A stretch of 46,689 nucleotides of DNA from Acetobacter sp. UBA5411. Lineage in GTDB: Bacteria; Pseudomonadota; Alphaproteobacteria; Acetobacterales; Acetobacteraceae. This document shows positions 17,205 to 25,551 of the stretch, piece by piece (the first letter of the stretch is position 1; every line of letters begins with the position of its first letter). The notes beneath the pieces were generated by a model. That model was not told the origin of the DNA, did no database searches, and saw only the letters and a program-made list of their open reading frames with translations. Location: the NCBI RefSeq assembly GCF_002409645.1, contig NZ_DHNR01000004.1, forward strand, positions 1-46,689. The letters are read 5' to 3'. The translations under genes were made by a program, and so were the position numbers.

Positions 17205-18680
17205 ATGCGCGACTATATCGCCTGCTCGTGCATTGTGGCCCTGTTCTGGTGGGGGCTGTCAGATACCAAAAACGGCATCCACCTCATCCCTCACGCCCAT
17301 GCAGCGGTCACCGTCAAATCAGGAACTGGCGGAAAGCAGGCTATGCGGCCGATGCTCGACGATACAGATGCGCCCGGCTCCCTTCAGACAAGCGAAGAAG
17401 TCGAGCAGCCCTCGTCTCCCGATGAGGAGAACAAGGAAGTGCGGGAGCAGCATGAAGATCGCAAGGAGCAGCACAATCATGCCCGTTCCTTTACCGACAT
17501 GTTTATTCAGGGCTATTTTTCAGGGTATTTTCGAACACTGTATTATTCATCACGCAATGCGTTCTATGCTCCGGGCGTCAATCAGGACACCGTCAGCTAT
17601 GGCGGCAAGATCGGCTACAACACCCTGCCCTGGCACGGTTTCTCAGCCGGTGTCAGCGCCTTCTTCCAACGTGGCATTGCGCATTCGCACAATCCGGACA
17701 AGGTGAATTCCTACCTTGCGCCTGATCTGACGACGATCGGTGAGGCCTATCTCCAGTACGAGGGATACGGATTGAAGGTTGTCGGCGGCAATCAGGCGCT
17801 CGATGTACCGTTTGCCTCCTCTTATGACTGGCGTATGGCGCCGCAGCTTTATCAGGGCATTTCAGCCCGATACGGCGATGCGGATAATTTCATCCACGTC
17901 TTCAAGATGTTCCGATACAAGTCCTACACGTATAACTCGTTCAAGAATCATACGAATTACAATTCCGATTTTGATGCCTATTCCAGCATCGGCAATGCGC
18001 CAAGCGGCGGCTTCTGGGGCGCAGGCGTAGGGCATCGCTGGGAAATAAACCCGGTCGCCATTTCGGCACAGGGCTGGTATCAGACCTATCAGGACTACGC
18101 GAAATTCGGTTATGTCGAAGGACAGGTGATCCGCTCACAGGGCGAGCTCAAGCCGTTTCTTGCATTGCAGGGATTTCGTCAGGTGGGCGATGGCCGTCGG
18201 CTTCTCGGACATGTCGATGTACTGGGTGGCGGCGCACAGATCGGCCTGAAAAGACGCTCCCTGACCATCAGTCTCGGTTTCGACCGGATGGACCCGCACG
18301 CCGGTTCCTTCCGGAATGGCGTTCTGGTCACGCCCTATGCCCATAACGTCGCCTCCGGCCCACTGTTTGCACAACCGCTCCTGACCAGCGCACAGGATCT
18401 GGGTGGCGGCAATGCCTATGCGCTCAACATCACCGGCGCACCGGCTAAACACTGGTTTGTCGCAGGACGGTATTCCTATATGGATCTGCGGACACAGCGC
18501 AGCATACCGAGGATCGATCAGTCGGAATATCTCTTTCTCGCAGCCTACAGTTTTGGCGGTGCGCTCAAGGGACTGAGTCTTTCCGAACTTGCCGCCCTTC
18601 AGGTTTCACCGACTCATGACAAGAAGTATTTCGAGAACCGGCTGACCCTGCAATATGAGTTTGGGGGTCCTGACAACTGA
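17205..18680 (+). CDS. OprD-type outer-membrane porin
   Basis: I start it at ATG 17205 (491 aa), where AAGG lies 11 nt upstream and a signal peptide follows (MRDYIACSCIVALFWWGL... cut after AHA near residue 34). In-frame starts back to 17109 would bury that peptide. A charged, probably flexible region (about 45-100, rich in Glu, Asp and Gln) precedes the barrel. From ARSFTDMFIQGYFSGYFRTL onward it resembles OprD/OprB-like uptake porins, with alternating aromatic strands and a C-terminal NRLTLQYEFGG strand. Next to atzH and divergent from pucG, it may admit an acidic ureide such as allantoate or oxalurate (inference). Confidence 0.8.
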   Translation: MRDYIACSCIVALFWWGLSDTKNGIHLIPHAHAAVTVKSGTGGKQAMRPMLDDTDAPGSLQTSEEVEQPSSPDEENKEVREQHEDRKEQHNHARSFTDMFIQGYFSGYFRTLYYSSRNAFYAPGVNQDTVSYGGKIGYNTLPWHGFSAGVSAFFQRGIAHSHNPDKVNSYLAPDLTTIGEAYLQYEGYGLKVVGGNQALDVPFASSYDWRMAPQLYQGISARYGDADNFIHVFKMFRYKSYTYNSFKNHTNYNSDFDAYSSIGNAPSGGFWGAGVGHRWEINPVAISAQGWYQTYQDYAKFGYVEGQVIRSQGELKPFLALQGFRQVGDGRRLLGHVDVLGGGAQIGLKRRSLTISLGFDRMDPHAGSFRNGVLVTPYAHNVASGPLFAQPLLTSAQDLGGGNAYALNITGAPAKHWFVAGRYSYMDLRTQRSIPRIDQSEYLFLAAYSFGGALKGLSLSELAALQVSPTHDKKYFENRLTLQYEFGGPDN

Positions 18681-18691
18681 GGGAGGAAGAT

Positions 18692-19099
18692 ATGCAGTTC
18701 AATAACGACAAGACAGTTCGGGAAATCGCAGACTGTGCCGATCGCTACGAAAAGGCCCTTGCTGATAACGATGTTGTGGCGCTGGACAATTTCTTCTGGG
18801 ACGGACCGGAAGTCGTCCGTTACGGTGTCGGGGAAAATCTCTACGGTGGCGAAGAAATTGCCGCATTTCGTCGTGCGCGACAGGGCGGTTCGCCGCCACG
18901 GACGGTTCTGCGCCGACACATCACCTGTATGGGTGATGACATCGCTGTCGTCAGTCTGGAATTCAGGCGTGAAGGAAGCCAGCGTATAGGCCGGCAGATG
19001 CAGACATGGGTGCGTATTGACGGGCAGTGGAAAATCATCGCGGCGCATGTGTCGCTGATGGCGCAACAGTCAGAAGCCGCTGGACCTGCCGCATCATAG
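18692..19099 (+). CDS. AtzH/HpxZ-like protein (DUF3225)
   Basis: The 135-aa SnoaL/NTF2-like protein starts 11 nt after the porin stop behind a strong SD (GGGAGGAAGAT). Features of DUF3225 are LADNDVVALDNFFWDGPEVV, RYGVGENLYGGEEIAAFR and RIGRQMQTWVRIDGQWKIIA. The family includes HpxZ of the purine/oxalurate operon hpxWXYZ and AtzH of the cyanurate pathway, which converts 1,3-dicarboxyurea to allophanate. With the AtzE and AtzG homologues nearby, the window holds all three partners, although on opposite strands. The last 6 nt overlap the end of a convergent LysR gene. Confidence 0.85.
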   Translation: MQFNNDKTVREIADCADRYEKALADNDVVALDNFFWDGPEVVRYGVGENLYGGEEIAAFRRARQGGSPPRTVLRRHITCMGDDIAVVSLEFRREGSQRIGRQMQTWVRIDGQWKIIAAHVSLMAQQSEAAGPAAS

Positions 19100-19996
19100 A
19101 CTCTGCATGAAGAATGTTTCTATTTCCGCCATGATCAGACGGGCAGCTACCGAAAGCTGCCTTGAGCGATCCACGCAGAGAGCAAGGCTGAGGGGTAGAA
19201 GTTTCTTGTGATTGATTTTCACAAAAGCAAGCTGTCCACGGGAAATTTCGTCATAGGCATCCAGATAGCTCAGAATGCCGATCCCTACCCCCTCCTGCAC
19301 CAGAGACTTGATCATCTGGATATTGTCCGTGCGGGCGACGGCAGCGATCTTGATCCCTGTTTCGGCCTCCAGCAGTCCGATCGGACGCCAAAGAGCGAGC
19401 GGGGGCGTAGGGATAATGGTCGGGTATTCTGTCGCCAGACTGAACGGGCCTTCCTTCATCCTGGCAATAGGATGTGAAGGCAGACACAGGAAGCCAAGCG
19501 GCACATCCTTGTGAATGCGGACTGCCAGCTCCCGCATGTGATTTGGATTGAACATCAGGGCGAAGTCGGCATGCCCCTTGACTAGAAGTTCACCCATGTT
19601 CTGGCTTTTCCGGATATGCAGACTCACCACAATCCCCGGATGACTCTCCCTTAGACGACCAACAAGCTGCGGGAGAAAACCTTTTGTCAGGGCATCGGGG
19701 ATCAGCACGTCTACCGCCCCCTGTCTCAATCCCTTGAGACCATCGATCTGCGTCCTGACGGTATTCATGTCGCGTGACCAGCGATTGCAGGCTGTCAGCA
19801 GCAACTCGCCCGCAGCAGTCAGACGCAGACCCGTGGGAAGCCGCTCAAAGAGCAGCGTATCAAGCGTCCTTTCACCCTGAAGAATCTGCCGGTCGATTGC
19901 AGATGCTGCGATGTGCAGTTCATCGGACGCTTTCCGTATGGAGCCGTGCTGGGCGACACTCATGAAATACCGAAGAAAACGGGAAAAGACAGGCAT
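19094..19996 (-). CDS. LysR-family regulator
   Basis: The 300-aa regulator has an N-terminal helix-turn-helix (about 5-65; FSRFLRYFMSVAQHGSIRKA, then SAIDRQI). The second helix is degenerate: where most LysR proteins have SQPALS it reads ASAIDR. A periplasmic-binding-like effector domain follows (about 90-295). It is divergent from the flavin monooxygenase/permease pair and separated from it by 155 nt, the classical arrangement for a LysR target. It converges on atzH with a 6-nt overlap. The inducer is unknown, perhaps a purine or ureide. The SD is weak. Confidence 0.9.
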   Translation of the reverse strand: MPVFSRFLRYFMSVAQHGSIRKASDELHIAASAIDRQILQGERTLDTLLFERLPTGLRLTAAGELLLTACNRWSRDMNTVRTQIDGLKGLRQGAVDVLIPDALTKGFLPQLVGRLRESHPGIVVSLHIRKSQNMGELLVKGHADFALMFNPNHMRELAVRIHKDVPLGFLCLPSHPIARMKEGPFSLATEYPTIIPTPPLALWRPIGLLEAETGIKIAAVARTDNIQMIKSLVQEGVGIGILSYLDAYDEISRGQLAFVKINHKKLLPLSLALCVDRSRQLSVAARLIMAEIETFFMQSL

Positions 19997-20151
19997 CCGG
20001 ATCTGCTCTCATTCTGCGAACGCATCATGCTGAATTAAAATATATACAAGAACGCTCCGGCTGTGAAACATTAACTTTAGAGTTGCAGGCGCTACCGGGA
20101 ATGTCCGTTATAGAGCTTCTCTGATGGCGCAATGAGGATTGATAAGCCCTA
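19997..20151. promoter_or_regulatory. Divergent LysR / monooxygenase control region
   Basis: A 155-nt intergenic region with an AT-rich core near 20030-20050 and the only space for the two divergent promoters. The monooxygenase ATG at 20152 has GAGGA about 13 nt upstream, which is long. An in-frame stop at 20143 excludes an earlier start. I could not single out a convincing T-N11-A LysR box. Confidence 0.4.
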
Positions 20152-21567
20152 ATGGAACAGCTGGACGCACAGGTTAAGGCAGACCTGCAGAAAATTGAGT
20201 ATGCCACAGGCAACTGGAGTATTCCGCGAGAGAAGGATGGCCAGAAGGTTCTGGATGTCGCCATCATTGGGGGCGGTCAGGGCGGCATCGCGACGTGCTT
20301 TGCTCTCAAGCGCCGCGGCATTTCCAACTGCTGCATTTTCGACGCCGCTCCACGCGGTGGAGAAGGTCCGTGGATCACCTTTGCGCGGATGCTCACACTC
20401 CGGACGCCCAAATATGTGACCGGACCCGATCTGGGCATTCCCAGCCTGACGCCGCAATCATGGTATGAAGCAAAATATGGCGCTCAGGCATGGAAAGATC
20501 TGAACAAGATCTCCCGTCAGGACTGGCAGGCCTATCTCGATTGGGTGCGGGACGTGCTGGAACTGCCTGTCCGGAACGAACATCGCCTGATGGACATGGA
20601 ATGGCAGGACGGCCTGCTGCGTCTGTCCTTTGAATGTGCAGGCGGAGAGCGGAAAACCGTCTGGGCCCGCAAGCTGGTTCTGGCAACAGGGATCGACGGT
20701 GGCGGGCGGTGGTATGTACCTCCTTTCATTTCCGATGTCCTGCCACCTTCCTGCTATGCTCACACATCGCAGCCGATTGATTTTGAAAAACTGCGTGGCA
20801 AGAGAATTGGCGTTCTGGGAGCAGGAGCATCGGCTTTCGACAACGCCGCGACAGCTCTGGAAATGGGTGCTGCTCGTGTTGATCTCTGCCTGAGACGGAA
20901 GGAAATTCCCTCGGTCAATCCTTATCGCTGGATGGAAAATGCTGGATTCCTGAGCTATTTTTCAGAATTGCCGGACCTCACCCGCTGGCGTTTCATGCGC
21001 CGGATCTATGATCTCAACCAGCCTCCTCCGCAGGATACTTTCTGGCGCTGCCGTCGTCATGAGAATTTCGCATTTCATACCGGCGCGCCTTGGACAGCCG
21101 TCAGTCGGGATGGCGATGACATCGTTGTCACGACACCCAAGGGTGAGATGCGGTTTGATTTCCTGATCATCGGAACCGGCTTTACCATCGACATGGCGCT
21201 GCGCCCTGAACTGGCAGGCATCGCCGGTCATGTTGCGCTCTGGAAAGAACGCTTTACCGCACCGGAAGACGAGCCGAGCGCAGTTCTTGGTGATTATCCT
21301 TATCTGGGAAAGAAATTTCAGTTTCTTCCCAAGGATGAGAAAGACCCCATCGCGCCGATGCTGTCCGCCATCCACAATTTCACCTTTTCCGCCACACCCA
21401 GCATGGGACTGTCTGGCGCATCGGTGAGCGCCATGCGGTTCGGTGTCGAGAAACTGTCTTTTGCGATCGGTCGTGATCTCTTCGTTGAAGATGGCGATCA
21501 GCATCTGAAAAGTCTGCTGGCTTATCAGGTGGATGAACTTGTCAGCCTGGAACCACCACCAGTGTGA
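20152..21567 (+). CDS. Flavin-dependent monooxygenase-like oxidoreductase
   Basis: The 471-aa protein has two nucleotide-binding sites. FAD is bound by VAIIGGGQGGIAT (Gly40, 42, 45) and NADP by IGVLGAGASAFDNAA (Gly223, 225, then Ser227). A C-terminal DFLIIGTGFTID repeats the pattern seen in FMO, Baeyer-Villiger and N-hydroxylating enzymes. It lacks an obvious FxGxxxHxxxW fingerprint. Followed after 60 nt by an NCS2 purine-type permease and divergent from a LysR gene, it may oxidise a purine or another N-heterocycle. A FAD-dependent urate hydroxylase is one candidate that I cannot confirm. It is soluble and cytoplasmic. Confidence 0.8.
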   Translation: MEQLDAQVKADLQKIEYATGNWSIPREKDGQKVLDVAIIGGGQGGIATCFALKRRGISNCCIFDAAPRGGEGPWITFARMLTLRTPKYVTGPDLGIPSLTPQSWYEAKYGAQAWKDLNKISRQDWQAYLDWVRDVLELPVRNEHRLMDMEWQDGLLRLSFECAGGERKTVWARKLVLATGIDGGGRWYVPPFISDVLPPSCYAHTSQPIDFEKLRGKRIGVLGAGASAFDNAATALEMGAARVDLCLRRKEIPSVNPYRWMENAGFLSYFSELPDLTRWRFMRRIYDLNQPPPQDTFWRCRRHENFAFHTGAPWTAVSRDGDDIVVTTPKGEMRFDFLIIGTGFTIDMALRPELAGIAGHVALWKERFTAPEDEPSAVLGDYPYLGKKFQFLPKDEKDPIAPMLSAIHNFTFSATPSMGLSGASVSAMRFGVEKLSFAIGRDLFVEDGDQHLKSLLAYQVDELVSLEPPPV

Positions 21568-21627
21568 GTGGCAGTCACAGGACTGCCCGTTCCAGACTGA
21601 GGCTGGATTTTCAAGGGACAATATACT

Positions 21628-23070
21628 GTGGAAACACCAGAAAAAATCAGCAGGGAAGTTCATCCGATTGATGAAGTTCTTCCCTTCTGGCAGCTTGGGT
21701 TTTATGGACTCCAGCATGTCCTGACATTTTATGCGTCAGCCGTTATCGTGCCGATCCTCCTCGCCAGTGCGCTGGGATTGTCGCGGGACATGCTGGAGCA
21801 TCTGATCGAAGCTGATCTGTTCACCTGCGGTATAGCTTCCCTCCTGCAATGCGTCGGCCTTGGCCCGATCGGGGTAAGGATGCCGCTTCTACAGGGCGTC
21901 ACCTTTGTTGCCGTCGCTCCAATGATTACAATCGGTCTGTCGGCGGGCGGCGGCGTGGAAGGATTGCAGCAGATCTTCGGTGCTGTCATTGCCGCCGGTC
22001 TGTTTTCCTTTGTAGCAGCACCACATTTTGCAAAGCTGGTTCGCTTCTTTCCGCCCGTTGTAACCGGGTCGATCATTCTGGTGATCGGGATCGCGCTTCT
22101 GCCAGTAGCAGCCAATGACATTGTCAATGGCCATGGCACGTCCGTCATGCAGGATCCCGTGAATATGCGAAATGTAGCCTACGGACTGGGCACATTGCTT
22201 GTCATCCTGTTCATGCAGCGTTTTTTCACGGGTTTCTGGCGGGCAATCAGTGTACTACTGGGATTGATCAGCGGGACCGCCCTCGCGTGGCTGCTGGGCG
22301 ACGCCCAATTTGACACAGTCGCCGCGGCACCTGCTCTTACTGTGGTAACACCCCTTTATTTTGGAATTCCGACTTTCCGTCTGATGCCCGTTCTCTCAAT
22401 GATTGTCGTCATGATGATCGCCATGCTGGAAACGGTCGGAGACGTGTATGCAGCCGGAAAAATTGTAGACAAGCCTATCGGGCCAAAGGAAATTACGCAG
22501 GCCATCCGCGCTGATGGAGCAGCCACCATTCTCGGCGGGATTTTCAATTCCTTTCCCTACACCTGCTTTGCCCAGAATGTCGGTCTGGTTCGTCTGACAG
22601 GCATCCGGAGCCGGTGGGTTGTCGCAGCAGCAGCCGTGATCATGATGATTCTTGGCTGTGTGCCAAAACTGGCCGCCATGATGGCCTGCGTTCCTTTGCC
22701 GGTCATGGGCGGAGCGGCTCTCGCCATGTTCGGTGCTGTTGCGGTTGTGGGGATTCAGGCGCTCTCACAGGTCAATTTCGAGCATCAGGGCAATACCGTG
22801 GTTGTCGGGACCAGCCTCGGGCTAGGGATGTTGCTTGTGTCCCAGCCACATATTACGGACCACTTCCCTGCCTGGATGAAAATCATCTTTGGCAGCGGGA
22901 TCACTCTGGGCGCGACTGCTGCGATTGTCCTCAATTTCATTTTCAACCGTCAGGACCCTCCCCCCATTTCTGTAGAGGGTGAAGTCTGGAATGTCGGCGT
23001 GCAGATTTCACAAGATCCGGACATGCTCGATCTGGAGTCCAGATCCGGCAGACGTATTCATAGGGTGTGA
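21628..23070 (+). CDS. NCS2 purine/uracil permease, C-terminus rewritten by an IS remnant
   Basis: The 480-aa membrane protein has 12-14 hydrophobic segments. It starts at GTG 21628 (SD AAGGGA, 9 nt). NAT/NCS2 signatures are present: His30 in TM1 (LQHVLTFYAS), Glu268 in AMLETVGD, and the QNVGLVRLTG motif at 316-325. These place it with xanthine/uric-acid importers (UacT, PucJ/K, XanP), driven by protons. The gene follows the monooxygenase by 60 nt. The last dozen codons (LESRSGRRIHRV) are antisense to an IS481-type transposase tail, so an old insertion replaced the native end. All transmembrane segments are intact and it is probably still functional. Confidence 0.88.
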   Translation: METPEKISREVHPIDEVLPFWQLGFYGLQHVLTFYASAVIVPILLASALGLSRDMLEHLIEADLFTCGIASLLQCVGLGPIGVRMPLLQGVTFVAVAPMITIGLSAGGGVEGLQQIFGAVIAAGLFSFVAAPHFAKLVRFFPPVVTGSIILVIGIALLPVAANDIVNGHGTSVMQDPVNMRNVAYGLGTLLVILFMQRFFTGFWRAISVLLGLISGTALAWLLGDAQFDTVAAAPALTVVTPLYFGIPTFRLMPVLSMIVVMMIAMLETVGDVYAAGKIVDKPIGPKEITQAIRADGAATILGGIFNSFPYTCFAQNVGLVRLTGIRSRWVVAAAAVIMMILGCVPKLAAMMACVPLPVMGGAALAMFGAVAVVGIQALSQVNFEHQGNTVVVGTSLGLGMLLVSQPHITDHFPAWMKIIFGSGITLGATAAIVLNFIFNRQDPPPISVEGEVWNVGVQISQDPDMLDLESRSGRRIHRV

Positions 23071-23245
23071 TGCCTTTGAGGTTCTTGAGCCTTCGCCCGA
23101 AATTATAGGCGACATGAAATCATTGAGGAGTGTCCTCAACTGGTCTTGGCTGTCGTAATGGAGGCGTTTTGCAGTTGCTTCCGTGATTGTGCGGTTCATC
23201 TGCCCGACCTAGCCATTCGTTCAGGCAGGCGTGAAATCCCATGAT
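23030..23245 (-). mobile_element. IS481-family transposase remnant
   Basis: Minus-strand translation gives TNG(stop)VGQMNRTITEATAKR, LHYDSQDQLRTLLNDFM, then after a frameshift ARRLKNLKGITPYEYVCRIW. This is the C-terminal end of the IS481-type DDE transposase, whose usual form is TNGQVERMNRTIKEAT...TPYEYICKIW. At least two nonsense codons (one in place of Trp before TNG, one in place of Gln after it) and one frameshift show long decay. Neither end is intact. It merges into the end of the permease gene. Confidence 0.75.
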
Positions 23246-23394
23246 GCTGAAGACAGCGATGCAGCACTGAACGTGTCAGATGCGGGATGGTAGGCTGCAA
23301 CACATAAGAACAATCGTCCAGCAGCAGGAAAGTGTATTGCCGGAAAACCACGACTATCGCTTCGTCTATTCCGGTCAGGACCGTTGAATGCGGT

Positions 23395-23890
23395 TCCTAG
23401 GCTCAGGCCTCATTCTTTGAGATAGAAGATGAAGCCTGCTGCGATATGGATTGCTGACATGAAAGTATGAGCGCAGCGGTCATATCCGGTCGCGACATGC
23501 CTCCACTCTTTCAGCTTTGCGAACATGTTTTCGGTTAGATAGCGCTTCTTATACAGATGCCAGCTGTAAGACGGCTTTGATTTCCGGTTCTTCTTCGGTG
23601 GAATACAAACGGTGATACTTCGTTTTGCAAGTGACTGCCGGCTTCTGTTGCTGTCATAGCCCCGGTCACCGATGACTTACTCTGTCCTGGCAGGAAGATC
23701 CGCCAGCAGAACATCGGCTCCTGTGAAATCACTGACCTGCCCTGCGGTCAGATAAAGTCGGACGGGATGCCCCTGATCATCACACACTGCGTGAAGTTTT
23801 GAGTTCAGTCCGCCTTTTGTTCGTCCGATATGATGGGGAAAAGCCTCTTTTTGAGCAGCGACACTGACGTCTCGCGCCACACCCCGCACG
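23395..23890 (-). mobile_element. IS5-family (IS427-type) transposase remnant
   Basis: A minus-strand frame from 23889 to 23410 encodes HHIGRTKGGLNSKLHAVCDD, AGQVSDFTGADVLLADLP, VIGDRGYDSNRSRQ and ATGYDRCAHTFMSAIHIAAG. This is the C-terminal half (DDE region) of an IS5/IS427-group transposase. An in-frame TAA at 23677-23679, just before VIGDRGYDS, breaks it. The N-terminal half is missing beyond 23890. The outer end may be near 23395 (GGTTCCTAGGCTCAGG), but I see no matching terminal repeat. The stretch 23246-23394 holds nothing recognisable. Confidence 0.75.
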
Positions 23891-23961
23891 TCCCGGAACT
23901 ACGCGAGATTTCGTTTCCTGCTGATTCCTATATGATTCCAGTTGGTGTCCCAGAACGCAGA

Positions 23962-23983
23962 AAGCCGCCCTTCCTGGCGGCTT
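23962..23983 (-). terminator. Terminator of the displaced tRNA gene
   Basis: Perfect 8-bp stem AAGCCGCC / GGCGGCTT with a 6-nt loop, followed on the minus strand by TCTGCG (only a short T-run). It lies 28 nt beyond the tRNA 3' fragment, which is where a tRNA terminator would be, and marks the chromosomal side of the junction. Confidence 0.6.
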
Positions 23984-24010
23984 AACATGCTGATAGTATT
24001 GTATAAGTTT

Positions 24011-24029
24011 TGGTTGCGGGGACAGGATT
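24011..24029 (-). other. Attachment-site core: 19-nt 3' end of an initiator tRNA gene
   Basis: On the minus strand the sequence is AATCCTGTCCCCGCAACCA. This is the 3' half of the T-stem, the acceptor strand and the encoded CCA of a tRNA-fMet-type gene, as I recall it from alphaproteobacteria. To the right (24030 onward), where the T-loop and tRNA body should continue, the sequence diverges at once. A bare 3' tRNA fragment with its terminator is the usual scar at one end of an element integrated by a tyrosine recombinase into a tRNA 3' end. The element therefore extends to the right. No integrase is adjacent, and 24030-24277 shows no gene. Confidence 0.65.
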
Positions 24030-24277
24030 GGCTCTCAAATTGCCACAATCGCAAGCTGAGAACAAAGCGGCATTAATACGCTGTTTCAATACACTTTTTT
24101 CTGCCTGTGCCTGATCCCTTACTGAAATTAATGAGCCCTGCCCTCATCAAACGGAGGATTTATTTATTCGGAGCCATGGCCGTTTACGCCTCATCCCAAT
24201 CGCACCATTAGCGTTTTCTGCACTCTGAAGCGGACCTCCTAAATATAGACGTTATCATGGGCTTCATGATGGTCTTA

Positions 24278-25472
24278 CTATCTTTGAGGACCATGGTATT
24301 GGGTATCTGTCACGTATTCGAGCCAGTAGACCGACTGCCTCTTATCGTCGGCTGCCGCGATGGCAACGTGTGACATGCTGCTTGTGCTGGTCGCCCCATG
24401 CCAGTGCCTGACATTGGGGGCGATGACGACGACGTCCCCGGGCAGCATGTCGTACACCGGTCCGCCTTCAGCCTGGACCCACCCATGACCGGACATGACA
24501 ACCAGCATCTGGCCATGGGGGTGTGTATGCCACCTTGTGCGCGTGCCGGGCTGGAAGCTCACCGTGGCACCTGGCACCGAGAAGACTGGCGCCTCCCGTG
24601 CCCTGGAATGGTGTGTTGAGCGCCGCGTGTCCTGTAAAATTGACCGCAGGGGCCAGTGTCGCCTTAGATGCGAGCCGGTAGACCCGGATTGGTGGTGCGT
24701 CTGTCTGCGTATCGGGGGACGGCGCTGCAAGCGCTTTCTGAGTAGCCGTCACGGCAGCCAGTGCTTTGGGCCAGCCCCGATAGAAGGCAAGCTGGGTCAG
24801 CGTCTCGGCAATCTGGGCGCGGGTCAGACCGTTTTCGATCCCACGCTGGATATGAAACCCAAGCTGATCGTCATCCCCGTCCGCAGCCAAGGCCGCGATG
24901 GTAATCAGACTCCGGTCACGGGGGGCCATATCCGGGTGACGCCACAGGTCGCCGAACAGAACGTCATTCGTCAGGGTTGCAAGCTTGGGATCTGTCGGCC
25001 CGACATGGTCATTGACCAGTTTTTCCCTTGCCCCGTCAGAGGCGGGTACCGGCAGTAACGGCTTGCTCCCTGAGCCCGGGATCTCGACATGGATATGACG
25101 TTCGGCAAACACATGCTGCACGACATCCAGGGCCGACAGTGCATTCGGCCATCCGCAATAGAAGGCCAGGTGCGTGACAGTAGCGGTCAGGTCGGTCGGG
25201 TGAAGGCCGTTATCCAGTCCCCGTTGCACTTCCCGTTCAAGCTGCTGCCCGTTGCCGCTGGCAATCAGGATGGCGATCGTCACCAGACTACGATCACGGG
25301 GGGAGAGATCTGGCCGCTTCCAGATGTCCTCGGTAAGGACATGGTCCGTATAGCGCGCAAGTTCCGGAGTCAGCGTGTGCAGCGGGTCCTGGCTGTGCTG
25401 ATCGGTTGGCTGTGCCATAGCGGCACGCGGTACGATCAACAGGAACAGTCCCGCTATCCAGCCTGTTTTCAC
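24278..25472 (-). pseudogene. Secreted double-CMD/cupin protein, frameshifted
   Basis: The gene starts at GTG 25472 (SD TGAGG) with a signal peptide (MKTGWIAGLFLLIVPRAAMA). Two carboxymuconolactone-decarboxylase-like repeats follow, each with an RDRSLVTIA/RDRSLITIA motif and TQLAFYRGWPKAL-type end (about 20-110 and 150-235). The frame then enters a cupin opening (APAVNFTGHAALNTPF) and derails near 24595. The cupin continues one frame over as VPGATVSFQPGTRTRWHTHP to 24278, with metal-ligand His residues (HTHPHGQ, later RHWH). The two frames together equal one CMD-CMD-cupin protein of about 395 aa. It is a real frameshift or a sequence error. The enzyme activity is unknown. Confidence 0.75.
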
Positions 25473-25551
25473 TGCAGATACCTCACGACCGGAAAATCAT
25501 AAAAACAAGAGTGCAATAGAAAGAGATGGGGCGGATTCCCCATCCAGACCC

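Noticed and set aside
24011..24090. Complete tRNA gene on the minus strand
   Set aside because: Only 19 nt match. There is no T-loop, anticodon or D-arm sequence to the right, so it is a fragment and not a gene.
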